A stretch of DNA of 64,000 nt from Ferdinandcohnia salidurans (GTDB lineage Bacteria; Bacillota; Bacilli; Bacillales; Bacillaceae_L), in contig NZ_JBHUEK010000008.1 of the NCBI RefSeq assembly GCF_042680725.1, positions 105,451 to 169,450 of the forward strand, given 5' to 3'. Below, one piece after another: positions 16,775 through 25,796 of the stretch. Each line of letters opens with the position of its first letter. The first letter of the stretch is position 1. Position numbers and translations under genes: made by a program. The notes beneath the pieces were generated by a model. It was not told the origin of the DNA and did no database searches. It was given only the letters and a program-made list of their open reading frames with translations.

Positions 16775-18469
16775 ATGAATTTTAATGATTTTAAGTATGT
16801 CCGCCCGAACATGGACGAAGTAGAGCAAACATTTAATGTAGCACTTGAAAAATTTAAAAATGCGGAAAATCCTGCCCTACAAGATGAAGCGATGAAAGAA
16901 ATCATTGCCATTCAACGAACAGTTGATACAGCTTTTAACATTTGCTATATCAGGCATACGGTTGATACAAATGATGAGTTTTACAAAAATGAGCAAGATT
17001 ATCTTGATGAAATACAGCCATTAGTTCAAGGGTTAACAACGAAATACTATGAAGCTCTTGTTAATTCTAAATTCCGTACCGAATTAGAAAACAAATGGGG
17101 CAAACAGCTATTTGATTTTGCTGAAACACAAATCAAAACATTCTCTCCAGAAGTTGTGGAGGACCTTCAATTAGAAAACAAGCTTTCTTCTGAGTATACA
17201 AAGCTTGTGGCTTCAGCAAAAATTATGTTTGAGGGAGAAGAGCGAACATTAGCGCAGTTAGAGCCATTTACTGAATCAAAAGACAGAGGTATGCGGAAAA
17301 AAGCGAATGAAGTGCGATTTGCATTTTACCAAGAGCACCAAGAGAAATTCGATGAAATCTATGATCAGCTTGTAAAGGTACGTACACGCATTGCACATAA
17401 GCTAGGATTTAAAAACTTCGTAGAGTTAGCTTATGTAAGATTATCTAGAACAGATTATAATGCGGAAATGGTCGCTAACTTTAGGAAACAAGTGAAGGAA
17501 CATATCGTTCCATTAGCAGTAAAGCAACGCGTGCGCCAAGCAGAGCGTATTGGAATTGACAGCTTAAAATATTATGATGAGTCATTCAGCTTTAAATCCG
17601 GTAATGCTGTACCAAAGGGTGATCCTGAGTGGATTATTGAAAATGGAAAGAAAATGTATGAGGAGCTTTCTGAGGAAACAAAAGAATTCTTCAATTATAT
17701 GATTGAAACGAATTTAATGGATCTTGTTGCCAAGAAAGGGAAAGCTAGTGGCGGTTATTGTACGTACATTAGCGATTATCAAGCACCATATATTTTCTCA
17801 AACTTCAATGGAACTTCAGGAGATATTGATGTACTAACACATGAGGCTGGTCACGCATTCCAAGTTTACTCAAGTAGACATTATGAGGTTCCTGAATACA
17901 ACTGGCCAACTTATGAGGCTGCTGAGATTCATTCAATGAGCATGGAATTCTTCACATGGCCATGGATGGAGCTATTCTTCAAAGAAGATACAGATAAATA
18001 CAAGTTTTCTCATTTAAGTGAGGCGTTATTATTCTTACCATATGGTGTTGCAGTAGATGAATTCCAACATCATGTCTATGAGAATCCAGAATTAACACCA
18101 TCTGAGCGCAATAAAGCTTGGAGAGATATTGAGAAAAAGTATATGCCATTACGCGATTATGATGGTAATGTATACCTAGAAAAAGGTGGCTTCTGGCAGC
18201 GTCAAAGCCATATTTACACAACTGCCTTTTATTATATTGACTATACATTAGCGCAAATTTGTGCATTCCAATTCTGGAAAAAATCAAGAGAAAACCATGA
18301 AGCAGCATGGGCTGATTATCTTCACCTATGTAAACAAGGTGGAAGCAAGCCGTTCACCGAATTAGTGGCGGTTGCAAATTTACTTTCTCCATTTGAAGAT
18401 GGAACAGTAGAATCTGTTGTTGGTGAAATTGAAGCATGGCTAAATAGCGTTGACGACAAAACGTTATAA
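16775..18469 (+). CDS. M3-family oligoendopeptidase (PepF-type)
   Basis: 564 aa from ATG at 16775, preceded by AAGGGGA; an upstream in-frame start at 16715 has no site. The zinc motif THEAGH gives His356, Glu357 and His360, with the third ligand Glu in YEAAEIHSMSMEF. The protein is cytosolic (no signal) and all helical in its N-terminal half, as in M3 peptidases that trim short peptides. Shorter than classical PepF (about 600 aa), consistent with the M3B subgroup annotated as M3 family oligoendopeptidase. Single gene with a terminator. Confidence 0.9.
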   Translation: MNFNDFKYVRPNMDEVEQTFNVALEKFKNAENPALQDEAMKEIIAIQRTVDTAFNICYIRHTVDTNDEFYKNEQDYLDEIQPLVQGLTTKYYEALVNSKFRTELENKWGKQLFDFAETQIKTFSPEVVEDLQLENKLSSEYTKLVASAKIMFEGEERTLAQLEPFTESKDRGMRKKANEVRFAFYQEHQEKFDEIYDQLVKVRTRIAHKLGFKNFVELAYVRLSRTDYNAEMVANFRKQVKEHIVPLAVKQRVRQAERIGIDSLKYYDESFSFKSGNAVPKGDPEWIIENGKKMYEELSEETKEFFNYMIETNLMDLVAKKGKASGGYCTYISDYQAPYIFSNFNGTSGDIDVLTHEAGHAFQVYSSRHYEVPEYNWPTYEAAEIHSMSMEFFTWPWMELFFKEDTDKYKFSHLSEALLFLPYGVAVDEFQHHVYENPELTPSERNKAWRDIEKKYMPLRDYDGNVYLEKGGFWQRQSHIYTTAFYYIDYTLAQICAFQFWKKSRENHEAAWADYLHLCKQGGSKPFTELVAVANLLSPFEDGTVESVVGEIEAWLNSVDDKTL

Positions 18470-18478
18470 GAAACATAG

Positions 18479-18507
18479 GGACTGTGGAGAAATCCACGGT
18501 CTTTCTG
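18479..18507 (+). terminator. Terminator of the M3 peptidase gene
   Basis: GACTGTGGA / TCCACGGTC with a GAAA loop and TTTCT tail. Confidence 0.75.
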
Positions 18508-18606
18508 TGCTATTTTTTCAAATTTTCCAAATTAAGTTGTATGTTATGCAAAAGGTATTAAATAAGGATATAATAAAAACATCAAACTGAAATTGAGGGT
18601 GTTTTC

Positions 18607-19359
18607 ATGATTCATTTAAAAACAAAAAGAGAAATTGAATTAATGCGTGAAGCGGGCCAAATTTTAGCTGCTTGTCATAAGGAAATTGCTAAAATGATTC
18701 AGCCTGGAATCACAAGTCTTGAGATCGACAGCTTTGCTGAGGATTTTATAAAGAAAAATGGTGCCACGCCTGAACAAAAAGGCTACAAGGGCTATAAATA
18801 TGCAACATGTGCATCAATTAACGATGAAATTTGTCATGGGTTTCCTAGAAAGAAACCATTGATGAATGGTGATATTGTCACAATTGATATGGTCGTAAAC
18901 CTTGGGGGCGCACTCGCAGATTCTGCATGGTCTTATGGGGTCGGTGAAATTTCACCAAAGGCAGCTAAGCTTCTCGATGTTACAAAGACGGCAATGTACA
19001 AGGGAATTGAACAAGCGGTAATCGGCAACCGACTTGGTGATATCGGTCACGCTATCCAGTCTTACACAGAAGGTGAAGGATTCTCAGTTGTTCGTGATTT
19101 TATTGGACATGGAATCGGACCAACAATGCATGAGGAGCCACAAGTGTTACACTATGGTCTTCCAAACAAAGGTTTGCGCTTAAAAGAAGGTATGGTTTTC
19201 ACAATCGAACCAATGGTCAACGTCGGAAAATATCAAACAACCATGGATAAAAATGGCTGGACTGCGCGCACAATCGATGGCAGCCTTTCCGCACAATATG
19301 AACATACACTTGCAATTACACAAGATGGTCCACTAATCTTAACTGACCAAGATGCATAA
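18607..19359 (+). CDS. Type I methionine aminopeptidase (second copy type)
   Basis: 250 aa, complete pita-bread fold. All metal and catalytic residues are present: His77 in CHGFP, Asp94 and Asp105, His168 in GHGIGPTMHEEP, Glu201 in FTIEPM and Glu232 in YEHT. It removes the initiator methionine. It stands alone, not in the secY-adk-map ribosomal operon, so it is the accessory MapB/YflG-type enzyme; the housekeeping map is expected elsewhere. ATG at 18607 after GAGGGTG. Confidence 0.93.
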   Translation: MIHLKTKREIELMREAGQILAACHKEIAKMIQPGITSLEIDSFAEDFIKKNGATPEQKGYKGYKYATCASINDEICHGFPRKKPLMNGDIVTIDMVVNLGGALADSAWSYGVGEISPKAAKLLDVTKTAMYKGIEQAVIGNRLGDIGHAIQSYTEGEGFSVVRDFIGHGIGPTMHEEPQVLHYGLPNKGLRLKEGMVFTIEPMVNVGKYQTTMDKNGWTARTIDGSLSAQYEHTLAITQDGPLILTDQDA

Positions 19360-19363
19360 AAAC

Positions 19364-19399
19364 AAAAAAAGTGTCACATCCATTGTGGCACTTTTTTTG
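19364..19399. terminator. Bidirectional terminator after the aminopeptidase
   Basis: AGTGTCACA / TGTGGCACT flanked by A7 and T7, so it works for both the rightward peptidase and the leftward membrane-protein gene. Confidence 0.9.
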
Positions 19400-19699
19400 T
19401 TAAAGAAATGTATCGATCAATACTGGGAAGATGGAGTCCGCAACCCAGTGAAAATAGAGCGGGAAAACAGTAACAAGTAAGTTTCCATATAAACAATATC
19501 TACAATAAAACCTCTTTGTCGAACCAGGTTCATCAGCAATCGACGCAAAAACAGCCCCGACTAGACACGTAAAGATAAAAAGGCCATACCCAAATAAAGA
19601 ATTAAACCTCTCGGTAAACAAAATAAATCCTAATGCTGAACCATTTAAAAATAATAAGACAAAGGACATGATTAAGAATATTTTTGGAATAATGGACAT
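19400..19699 (-). CDS. Small membrane protein, function unknown
   Basis: 99 aa from ATG at 19699, which follows GAGGTGG; a longer frame to 19756 lacks a site. Three hydrophobic segments (about 5-25, 35-55 with FGYGLFIFTCLVGAVFA, and 70-90) and a short hydrophilic RFYCRYC stretch. I do not recognise the family. It is single and convergent with the aminopeptidase gene. Base composition is like its neighbours. Confidence 0.65.
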   Translation of the reverse strand: MSIIPKIFLIMSFVLLFLNGSALGFILFTERFNSLFGYGLFIFTCLVGAVFASIADEPGSTKRFYCRYCLYGNLLVTVFPLYFHWVADSIFPVLIDTFL

Positions 19700-19833
19700 G
19701 TTTTCCACCTCACTAATGTATATGAGGAGGAAAAGAGGGAGATGACATACTTCCAAAAATTACTTGTAGCCCATCCAAAAATATGGTTAAATAAATCAAC
19801 TAAATGACTTTTTAAGGAAGAGGCGATAAAATC

Positions 19834-20706
19834 ATGATTACGATAAAGCGGTTGTACCAATGTACGCTTGAGGATGCAGTAGTGGCATGGAATAAAGGAT
19901 TTGAAGGTTATTATTTTGATATGACAACAACAGTCGATTTTTTTACAAGACGTTTAATTTTGGAAGGGCTTTCTCCGACACTCTCTGTAATTGCATATGA
20001 TGACGAGCGACCAGTAGGAATTATATTAAACGGCATTCGCCTTATTAACGGTAAAAAGGTTTCTTGGAATGGTGGAACCGGTGTTGACCCTGAATACCGC
20101 AGGAAGGGCGTTGGCAAAAAGTTGATTGATGCTGTTCTAGCAATCTATGAAGAGGAAGGTGTAGAAGTTGCTACGCTTGAGGCTGTGAAAGAAAATGCGA
20201 AAGCTATCTCTTTATACGAAAAGGTCGGTTATAAAATTGTAGATGAGTTAGTTCACCTCCAACATACAGGTGAATTATCAAAGGATGCATTTTTATCAGA
20301 GAATAACGATTACACTTATAAAAAAGGGATTCCAATTGACGCATTGCAGGCACCATTTTATAAAGCGCTGATTCCATGGCAAACGCAGTGGAACAATGCA
20401 CGTGACGGAGAATCGATTCTAGCCTTCGATGAGGACGAGAATGTCGTCGGTTATGCAATCTTTAAAAGGTTGTTTAATGAGGAAGGTACACTTCAATCTA
20501 TTATTCTATTTCAATGTGAGGCAGAGCCTTCGCATCTTATGAAAGAGGACATTGTAAGAAGTCTGCTAGGTATGGTTTATAAATCAACTAGTCTGCAAGT
20601 GGCAAGGACAGCAGCCAATATGTCAATGTCGAATAATATTTTACGGGATTTATTAGAAAAAGAAGGATTTAATGTGAAAGCAGAGCAAGTCTTTATGATA
20701 AAATAA
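19834..20706 (+). CDS. GNAT acetyltransferase with a second, degenerate GNAT-like half
   Basis: 290 aa. The N-terminal half (1-150) is a GNAT domain with the acetyl-CoA loop RRKGVGKKL (about residues 90-98) and NAKAISLYEKVGY. The C-terminal half (about 165-290) keeps the fold length but not the R/Q-x-x-G-x-G/A loop, a layout seen in duplicated GNAT proteins where one half is inactive. Substrate unknown. Leads a run of three genes with the next GNAT and a DMT exporter, with a 59-base gap that holds a palindrome. Confidence 0.8.
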   Translation: MITIKRLYQCTLEDAVVAWNKGFEGYYFDMTTTVDFFTRRLILEGLSPTLSVIAYDDERPVGIILNGIRLINGKKVSWNGGTGVDPEYRRKGVGKKLIDAVLAIYEEEGVEVATLEAVKENAKAISLYEKVGYKIVDELVHLQHTGELSKDAFLSENNDYTYKKGIPIDALQAPFYKALIPWQTQWNNARDGESILAFDEDENVVGYAIFKRLFNEEGTLQSIILFQCEAEPSHLMKEDIVRSLLGMVYKSTSLQVARTAANMSMSNNILRDLLEKEGFNVKAEQVFMIK

Positions 20707-20725
20707 ATTATTAGAATATTCCTAC

Positions 20726-20747
20726 CAATCGGTTGCCAAACCGATTG
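20726..20747. promoter_or_regulatory. Perfect 9-bp inverted repeat between two GNAT genes
   Basis: CAATCGGTT (20726-20734) and AACCGATTG (20739-20747) with a four-base spacer. No T run follows, and the GGGGGAGGG ribosome site begins 7 bases later, so an operator or mRNA hairpin is more likely than a terminator. Confidence 0.5.
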
Positions 20748-20765
20748 TAAAGTGGGGGAGGGTAA

Positions 20766-21230
20766 TTGAAAAAAATCATTTTACGTGATGTCACGATGGA
20801 AAATTTACTGGATGTCATTCGATTGAAATCGGAGGACAAAGAGTTTGCTTTATTTGAAAAATGGGTTGCTTCAAATGTTTTTTCACTTGCCCAGGCAAAA
20901 GTCCAACCAGATTGGGTAACAAAGGCAATTTACGATGGAACGCAATTAATTGGATTTACGATGTTCGGACTAGATAATGAACGAAATCGGTTTGAACTAT
21001 GTAGGATTATGATTGATTATAAATTTCAAGGTAAAGGCTATGGTACAGCGGCAGTAAAGGAAATTATTGCAGAAATGATCAGGACATTGCCCTATTGTGA
21101 TGAGATTTACTTGTCGGTTATTCCAACTAATAAAGCTGCAATCCATGTTTATACAGAAGCGGGATTTACGAAGACCGGTGAAATCATAAAAGGCTTTGTG
21201 GACGAAGATGTATATTGTTTTAAGGTGTAG
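20766..21230 (+). CDS. GNAT acetyltransferase, BltD/spermidine-acetyltransferase-like
   Basis: 154 aa from TTG at 20766 behind GGGGGAGGG. One GNAT domain with the loop FQGKGYGTAAV (about 97-107) and NKAAIHVYTEAGF near the C-terminus. The N-terminus MKKIILRDVTMENLLDVIRL and a Trp in PDWVTKAIYDG resemble the polyamine acetyltransferases BltD/PaiA. Polyamine as substrate is an inference. It is followed after 14 bases by an exporter gene; in B. subtilis bltD is likewise paired with an efflux pump. Confidence 0.75.
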   Translation: MKKIILRDVTMENLLDVIRLKSEDKEFALFEKWVASNVFSLAQAKVQPDWVTKAIYDGTQLIGFTMFGLDNERNRFELCRIMIDYKFQGKGYGTAAVKEIIAEMIRTLPYCDEIYLSVIPTNKAAIHVYTEAGFTKTGEIIKGFVDEDVYCFKV

Positions 21231-21244
21231 GAAGGAGTAAATGA

Positions 21245-22225
21245 ATGAAAGCCATACTCATTGGAATTGTTTCATCACTATTTTTTGCAGTTACATTTAT
21301 TCTAAATCGTTCGATGGAGCTTTCAGGTGGTAGTTGGCTGTGGAGCTCTTCATTGCGTTATTTTTTTATGGTGCCATTTTTAATTGGGATTGTGCTCATT
21401 AGAGGGAATATGAAGGAATTGCTACATGAGTTAAAAACAAACCCCGTTACATGGATATTATGGAGTACGATTGGGTTTGGATTGTTTTATGCACCCCTTA
21501 CATTTGCAGCTGCATCAGGTCCAGGTTGGCTGGTTGCGGGAACTTGGCAATTTGTGATTATTGCTGGATTGCTCGTTGTTCCGTTTTTCTATAAGACAGT
21601 AGAAACAAAGAATGGTATGCAAAGAGTTCGTGAAAAAATCCCTGTTAAAGGCCTTATTTTTTCTAGTCTTATTTTTATTGGGATTATCTTAATCCAACTT
21701 CAGGCTGCAGACGAAGGCATTGGAATGGAGATGTTTCTTGTAGGGATCCTTCCAGTTGTGGTGGCAGCTTTTGCGTATCCTTTAGGTAACAGGAAAATGA
21801 TGCAGCATTGTAAAAATAACTTTGATACGTTTCAGCGTGTGCTTGGAATGACACTTGCATCGACCCCATTTTGGCTAATCATTGCAGGAATTGGCGGTGC
21901 TACTGTTGGACTTCCAAGTAAGGATCAAGTGTTTCAGTCCTTTATCGTAGGGATTTCCTCTGGGATTATCGCAACCGTGCTTTTCTTTTTTGCGACAGAG
22001 CTTGTTAAACATGATCAAAGTAAACTTGCTGCTGTAGAAGCAACCCAAGCTACACAGATTATTTTTGTCATATTTGGTGAGGTCCTACTATTAAGTGCAC
22101 CAATGCCAACGATGTATTCCTTTGTTGGACTCATTATGATTGCTGGTGGTATGGTGCTACACAGCCTGTTCTCGAATCGAAAGACACCGATTAAAGTGAC
22201 TGACCTTGAGACGAAGTCCATATAA
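21245..22225 (+). CDS. DMT-superfamily multidrug efflux transporter
   Basis: 326 aa with about ten membrane helices and an AFAYPLGNRKMM loop, matching the multidrug resistance efflux (EmrE-like, PF13536-type) branch of the DMT superfamily. The N-terminus SSLFFAVTFILNRSMELSGG is typical. ATG at 21245 follows AAGGAGTAA. Sits directly behind an acetyltransferase, so a resistance or polyamine-export role is possible but not shown. Confidence 0.82.
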   Translation: MKAILIGIVSSLFFAVTFILNRSMELSGGSWLWSSSLRYFFMVPFLIGIVLIRGNMKELLHELKTNPVTWILWSTIGFGLFYAPLTFAAASGPGWLVAGTWQFVIIAGLLVVPFFYKTVETKNGMQRVREKIPVKGLIFSSLIFIGIILIQLQAADEGIGMEMFLVGILPVVVAAFAYPLGNRKMMQHCKNNFDTFQRVLGMTLASTPFWLIIAGIGGATVGLPSKDQVFQSFIVGISSGIIATVLFFFATELVKHDQSKLAAVEATQATQIIFVIFGEVLLLSAPMPTMYSFVGLIMIAGGMVLHSLFSNRKTPIKVTDLETKSI

Positions 22226-22227
22226 AA

Positions 22228-22258
22228 AAATGCAGAGCTTTTGGGCTCTGCATTTTTA
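22228..22258. terminator. Bidirectional terminator between DMT exporter and clpE
   Basis: AAATGCAGAGC / GCTCTGCATTT with A7 upstream and T5 downstream. Confidence 0.9.
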
Positions 22259-22266
22259 GTGGGAAA

Positions 22267-24402
22267 TTATTTTACAACAATTTTATTTTCTTCAACTGTT
22301 ACAATCAAGCTTGTTTGCTCTTCATTTTCTAGAAGAATATCTGTGATTTGGTCTTCAAGCTGTTCTTGGATAACACGGCGTAGTGGACGTGCACCAAAGG
22401 CTGGATGGTAACCAAGCTCAGCTAATTTTTGTTTCGCTTCATCGTCAACAGTGATGGTTACTTCTTGTTCTTTAAGAGTTGCTTCAAGATCATGTAACAT
22501 TAAGTCGACAATTTGGAGCAGATGTTCTTTTTCAAGCTGTTTGAATTCGATGATTGCATCAAATCTGTTTAAGAACTCAGGCTTGAAGAAGGAACCAAGT
22601 GACTCAAGGATTGATGATTCCTTGTAGGCATCGGTTTCAGCCTTTTCAAAGCCAACCGTAATTTTCTTAGGAGCGCCAACTCCGGCATTACTCGTCATGA
22701 TAATGACTGTTTCTTTGAAGCTTACTGTACGCCCTTGGCTATCTGTTAAACGACCATCCTCTAAAATTTGTAGGAACATATGTTGAACGTCTGGATGTGC
22801 CTTTTCAATTTCGTCTAAAAGGATGATGCTATAAGGATTACGACGAACTTTTTCAGTAAGTTGGCCAGCTTCCTCATGGCCGACATATCCAGGAGGTGAA
22901 CCGATGATTTTAGAGACTGAGTGTTTCTCCATATACTCACTCATGTCGAGTCTAATCATGGCATCCTTCGAGCCGAATAATTCCTCTGCAAGAGTCTTCG
23001 TTAACTCTGTTTTACCTACACCAGTTGGTCCAACGAAGAGGAAGGAACCGATTGGGCGGTTTTTAGCCTTCAAACCTGCACGGCTACGACGAACTGCTTT
23101 CGCAACCTTTGTTACTGCTTCATCTTGACCAATTACTTTTTTGGCAAGATTTTCTGCAAGTTGTTTCATTTTTTGTTGTTCATTTTCTTGTAACTTACCA
23201 ACAGGAATACCCGTTTTCTTTTCAATAATTTGTTGAATGTTTTCGACATCTATCATATGCTCTACGTTGTTTTCTGGATTATTTAATTGTTTTTCAAGCA
23301 GAATTTCTTGATGTCTTAATGTTGCTGCTAGTTCATAATTTTCCTCACCAGCAGCTTTTTCTTTTTCCGCTGCAATTTTTGAAAGCTCTTCTTCAATATT
23401 CTTTGGGTTTGTTCCACCAGATACTAGGTTCATTTTTGAACCAGCTTCATCAAGCAAGTCAATGGCTTTGTCTGGTAAAAAGCGATCCTGAATGTAGCGA
23501 TGTGATAATGTTACACAGGCGCGAATTGCTTCATCTGAGTATTTTACACCATGGAAGTCTTCATATTTGCTTTTAATTCCTTCAAGAATCTGAATCGCTT
23601 CATCAATCGATGGTTCTTCCACAATAACAGGTTGGAAGCGGCGCTCAAGTGCAGCGTCTTTTTCAATTTCTCGATATTCTTTTAAGGTTGTTGCACCGAC
23701 CACTTGAAGCTCACCACGAGCAAGAGCTGGTTTTAAAATATTTCCTGCATCCATTGATCCTTCTGCAGATCCTGCACCCACTAAAAGGTGAATTTCATCG
23801 ATAAATAGAATAATATTTTTACGTTTTTGAAGCTCCGCAATTAATTGCTTCATTCGTTCTTCAAATTGACCACGGATTCCCGTGTTTGCAACTAATGATG
23901 CGACATCTAGTAAATAAACCTGTTTATTTGAAAGCTTGTTAGGTGCTTTTCCTTCAGCAATAAGTAGGGCTAATCCTTCTGCAATTGCAGTTTTACCTAC
24001 ACCCGGTTCCCCAATTAGAACGGGGTTATTTTTATTACGGCGGTTTAATATTTCAATGACACGCCCAATTTCCTCATCACGGCCAATCACTGGGTCGATT
24101 AGTCCAGCTTTCGCCATTTGAGTAAGGTTCCGTCCAAATTGATCAAGAAGACCTCCGCCATTTCCACCGTGTTTTGTTTGTGTTTGTTGTTGGTTGATTC
24201 CCATTTGTTGACCGAAGGCATTGCCTTTAAAAAGGTCATCAAATGTGAAATTAGGGAAACCGTTCAATCCTGAAGGTATTTTCATGTTGTTCTTCTCCTT
24301 CGCATAACACTCACTGCAAAGTTGAATTTGTCGCTTTTCATGGTTAAGTTGAAGATGTAATTGAACAGTAGCTTCATTTTGATTACATGCTTGACAAATC
24401 AT
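22267..24402 (-). CDS. clpE: AAA+ protease unfoldase ClpE
   Basis: 711 aa from ATG at 24402, nine bases after AAGGAGG. Domain order: N-terminal zinc finger (Cys3, Cys6, Cys29, Cys32) that distinguishes ClpE from ClpC, first AAA+ module with Walker A GEPGVGKT (131-138) and Walker B FIDEIH, a UVR-type coiled segment (about 334-372), second AAA+ module with GPTGVGKT (458-465) and the D2-small domain. It partners ClpP in degrading unfolded proteins during heat stress. Three CtsR boxes cover the promoter, the strongest direct sign of regulation in this window. Confidence 0.96.
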   Translation of the reverse strand: MICQACNQNEATVQLHLQLNHEKRQIQLCSECYAKEKNNMKIPSGLNGFPNFTFDDLFKGNAFGQQMGINQQQTQTKHGGNGGGLLDQFGRNLTQMAKAGLIDPVIGRDEEIGRVIEILNRRNKNNPVLIGEPGVGKTAIAEGLALLIAEGKAPNKLSNKQVYLLDVASLVANTGIRGQFEERMKQLIAELQKRKNIILFIDEIHLLVGAGSAEGSMDAGNILKPALARGELQVVGATTLKEYREIEKDAALERRFQPVIVEEPSIDEAIQILEGIKSKYEDFHGVKYSDEAIRACVTLSHRYIQDRFLPDKAIDLLDEAGSKMNLVSGGTNPKNIEEELSKIAAEKEKAAGEENYELAATLRHQEILLEKQLNNPENNVEHMIDVENIQQIIEKKTGIPVGKLQENEQQKMKQLAENLAKKVIGQDEAVTKVAKAVRRSRAGLKAKNRPIGSFLFVGPTGVGKTELTKTLAEELFGSKDAMIRLDMSEYMEKHSVSKIIGSPPGYVGHEEAGQLTEKVRRNPYSIILLDEIEKAHPDVQHMFLQILEDGRLTDSQGRTVSFKETVIIMTSNAGVGAPKKITVGFEKAETDAYKESSILESLGSFFKPEFLNRFDAIIEFKQLEKEHLLQIVDLMLHDLEATLKEQEVTITVDDEAKQKLAELGYHPAFGARPLRRVIQEQLEDQITDILLENEEQTSLIVTVEENKIVVK

Positions 24403-24423
24403 AAACAAATACCTCCTTGAATT

Positions 24424-24440
24424 TTTGACTATCTTTGACT
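24424..24440 (-). promoter_or_regulatory. CtsR box 1 (clpE leader)
   Basis: Leftward AGTCAAAGATAGTCAAA, the CtsR heptad direct repeat with three-base spacer. Lies between the transcription start and the ribosome site. Confidence 0.85.
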
Positions 24441-24482
24441 AATGAAATAAATGAAATAGGTCATGTGTGATGATCTGTAACG

Positions 24483-24499
24483 TTTGACCATCTTTGACC
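24483..24499 (-). promoter_or_regulatory. CtsR box 2 (clpE)
   Basis: Leftward GGTCAAAGATGGTCAAA, identical to the family consensus. About 11 bases downstream of the -10. Confidence 0.92.
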
Positions 24500-24509
24500 T
24501 TATGTCTAC

Positions 24510-24538
24510 ATTATACTTTGACCATTTTTGACTTTCAA
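24510..24538 (-). promoter_or_regulatory. clpE promoter with CtsR box 3 in the spacer
   Basis: Leftward TTGAAA (24533-24538), 17-base spacer, TATAAT (24510-24515). The spacer is the CtsR box AGTCAAAAATGGTCAAA (24517-24533) almost exactly, so bound CtsR would block sigma-A RNA polymerase. Confidence 0.92.
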
Positions 24539-24650
24539 GCGAAAAGTCCTAGCAATTTTTTCCGCATGTTTCCGAAATAATAGCTCGTCTTATTTATAGA
24601 ACTTGTACATATATATCAAGTAATAGAGATAAACAATGAGGTGGCTATTT

Positions 24651-25682
24651 GTGCGAGGGAATTGGGGAGCAGCATTTCAGATTGGTGCTGTATATGTTGG
24701 AACCATCGTAGGAGCAGGCTTTGCAACAGGTAGAGAAATTGTTGAGTTTTTTACCCGGCATGGTGTATATGGCTTGGTAGGAATCTGCATCAGCGGTTTC
24801 CTATTTATATGGTTAGGAACAAGAATTATGATTATCGCAAACCGAATTCAAGCTGATTCATATAAAGAATTTAATGAATATTTATTTGGGAAAAAAATAG
24901 GGTTTGTTGTGAATGCACTTATGCTCCTTGTCCTAATTGGAGTAACTTCCGTTATGCTTTCTGGTGCAGGAGCGGTTTTTCATGAACAATTGGGAATATC
25001 CTATCAGCTCGGAATCCTGTTGACGGCGGGGCTTTCCATCTTTGTTTTGACATATGGAGTTAAAGGCTTATTTGGAGTGAACATGTTTGTTGTTCCAATT
25101 ATGATATTCTTTAGTGTCGTTTTAGCAGTAGAGGTCATAGCAACGGATGCAACGGTCCTGTTGAGTCGGCCAGAAATTGAGTCGCAAAGCGCTAAATGGT
25201 TGATTTCACCGTTTTTATATTCGGCTTTTAATTTGACAATGGCGATGCCCGTATTAGTTCCGCTTGCAAAGGAAATTGATCATGAAAATACATTAAGATG
25301 GGGCGGTTTTATCGGTGGTGGCGCATTATGTCTCATTTTATTTACGAGCCACATATCATTATCCGCACTACCAGACGTAGAAAGTTTTGAAATTCCGATG
25401 GCTGAAGTGATGAAAAATTTCATGGCTGCGTTTTACTGGTTGTACATCCTTGTGATTTATGGAGAAATCTTTACGTCTGTGATCGGAAACCTATTTGGCC
25501 TTGAGCGCCAACTGAAAAATGTAATTAAACTACCATCCATTATAATTGTGTTTGGTATATTATCGATTGCCTATGTGATAAGTCAATTAGGTTATGGCTC
25601 ATTGATTTCATTCTTATATCCGTTGTTTGGGTATATGAGTTTGATTTTATTAGTACTGTTGGCAAGACCGATGAAGCGCTAA
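24651..25682 (+). CDS. ykvI: YkvI-family membrane protein (APC superfamily)
   Basis: 343 aa from GTG at 24651, which has GAGGTGG 6 bases upstream; the ATG at 24636 contains that site within its codons. About ten membrane helices, the first with GTIVGAGFATGREIVEFF, an unwound-helix glycine motif typical of LeuT-fold/APC carriers. Substrate unknown. In B. subtilis ykvI also lies beside clpE. Single gene with terminator. Confidence 0.82.
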   Translation: MRGNWGAAFQIGAVYVGTIVGAGFATGREIVEFFTRHGVYGLVGICISGFLFIWLGTRIMIIANRIQADSYKEFNEYLFGKKIGFVVNALMLLVLIGVTSVMLSGAGAVFHEQLGISYQLGILLTAGLSIFVLTYGVKGLFGVNMFVVPIMIFFSVVLAVEVIATDATVLLSRPEIESQSAKWLISPFLYSAFNLTMAMPVLVPLAKEIDHENTLRWGGFIGGGALCLILFTSHISLSALPDVESFEIPMAEVMKNFMAAFYWLYILVIYGEIFTSVIGNLFGLERQLKNVIKLPSIIIVFGILSIAYVISQLGYGSLISFLYPLFGYMSLILLVLLARPMKR

Positions 25683-25729
25683 CCGAGGGAATAATCAAAA
25701 CCTGGATAAATGAAACTATATAAGAGGAA

Positions 25730-25768
25730 AAATAAAGAGGTATAATCAACCTCTTTATTTCTTTTTTA
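25730..25768. terminator. Terminator after ykvI
   Basis: AAATAAAGAGG / CCTCTTTATTT followed by CTTTTTT; A-rich on the left, so also usable leftward for the regulator gene. Confidence 0.85.
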
Positions 25769-25796
25769 TGGTGATTAACGGTAACTACTTAAATAA

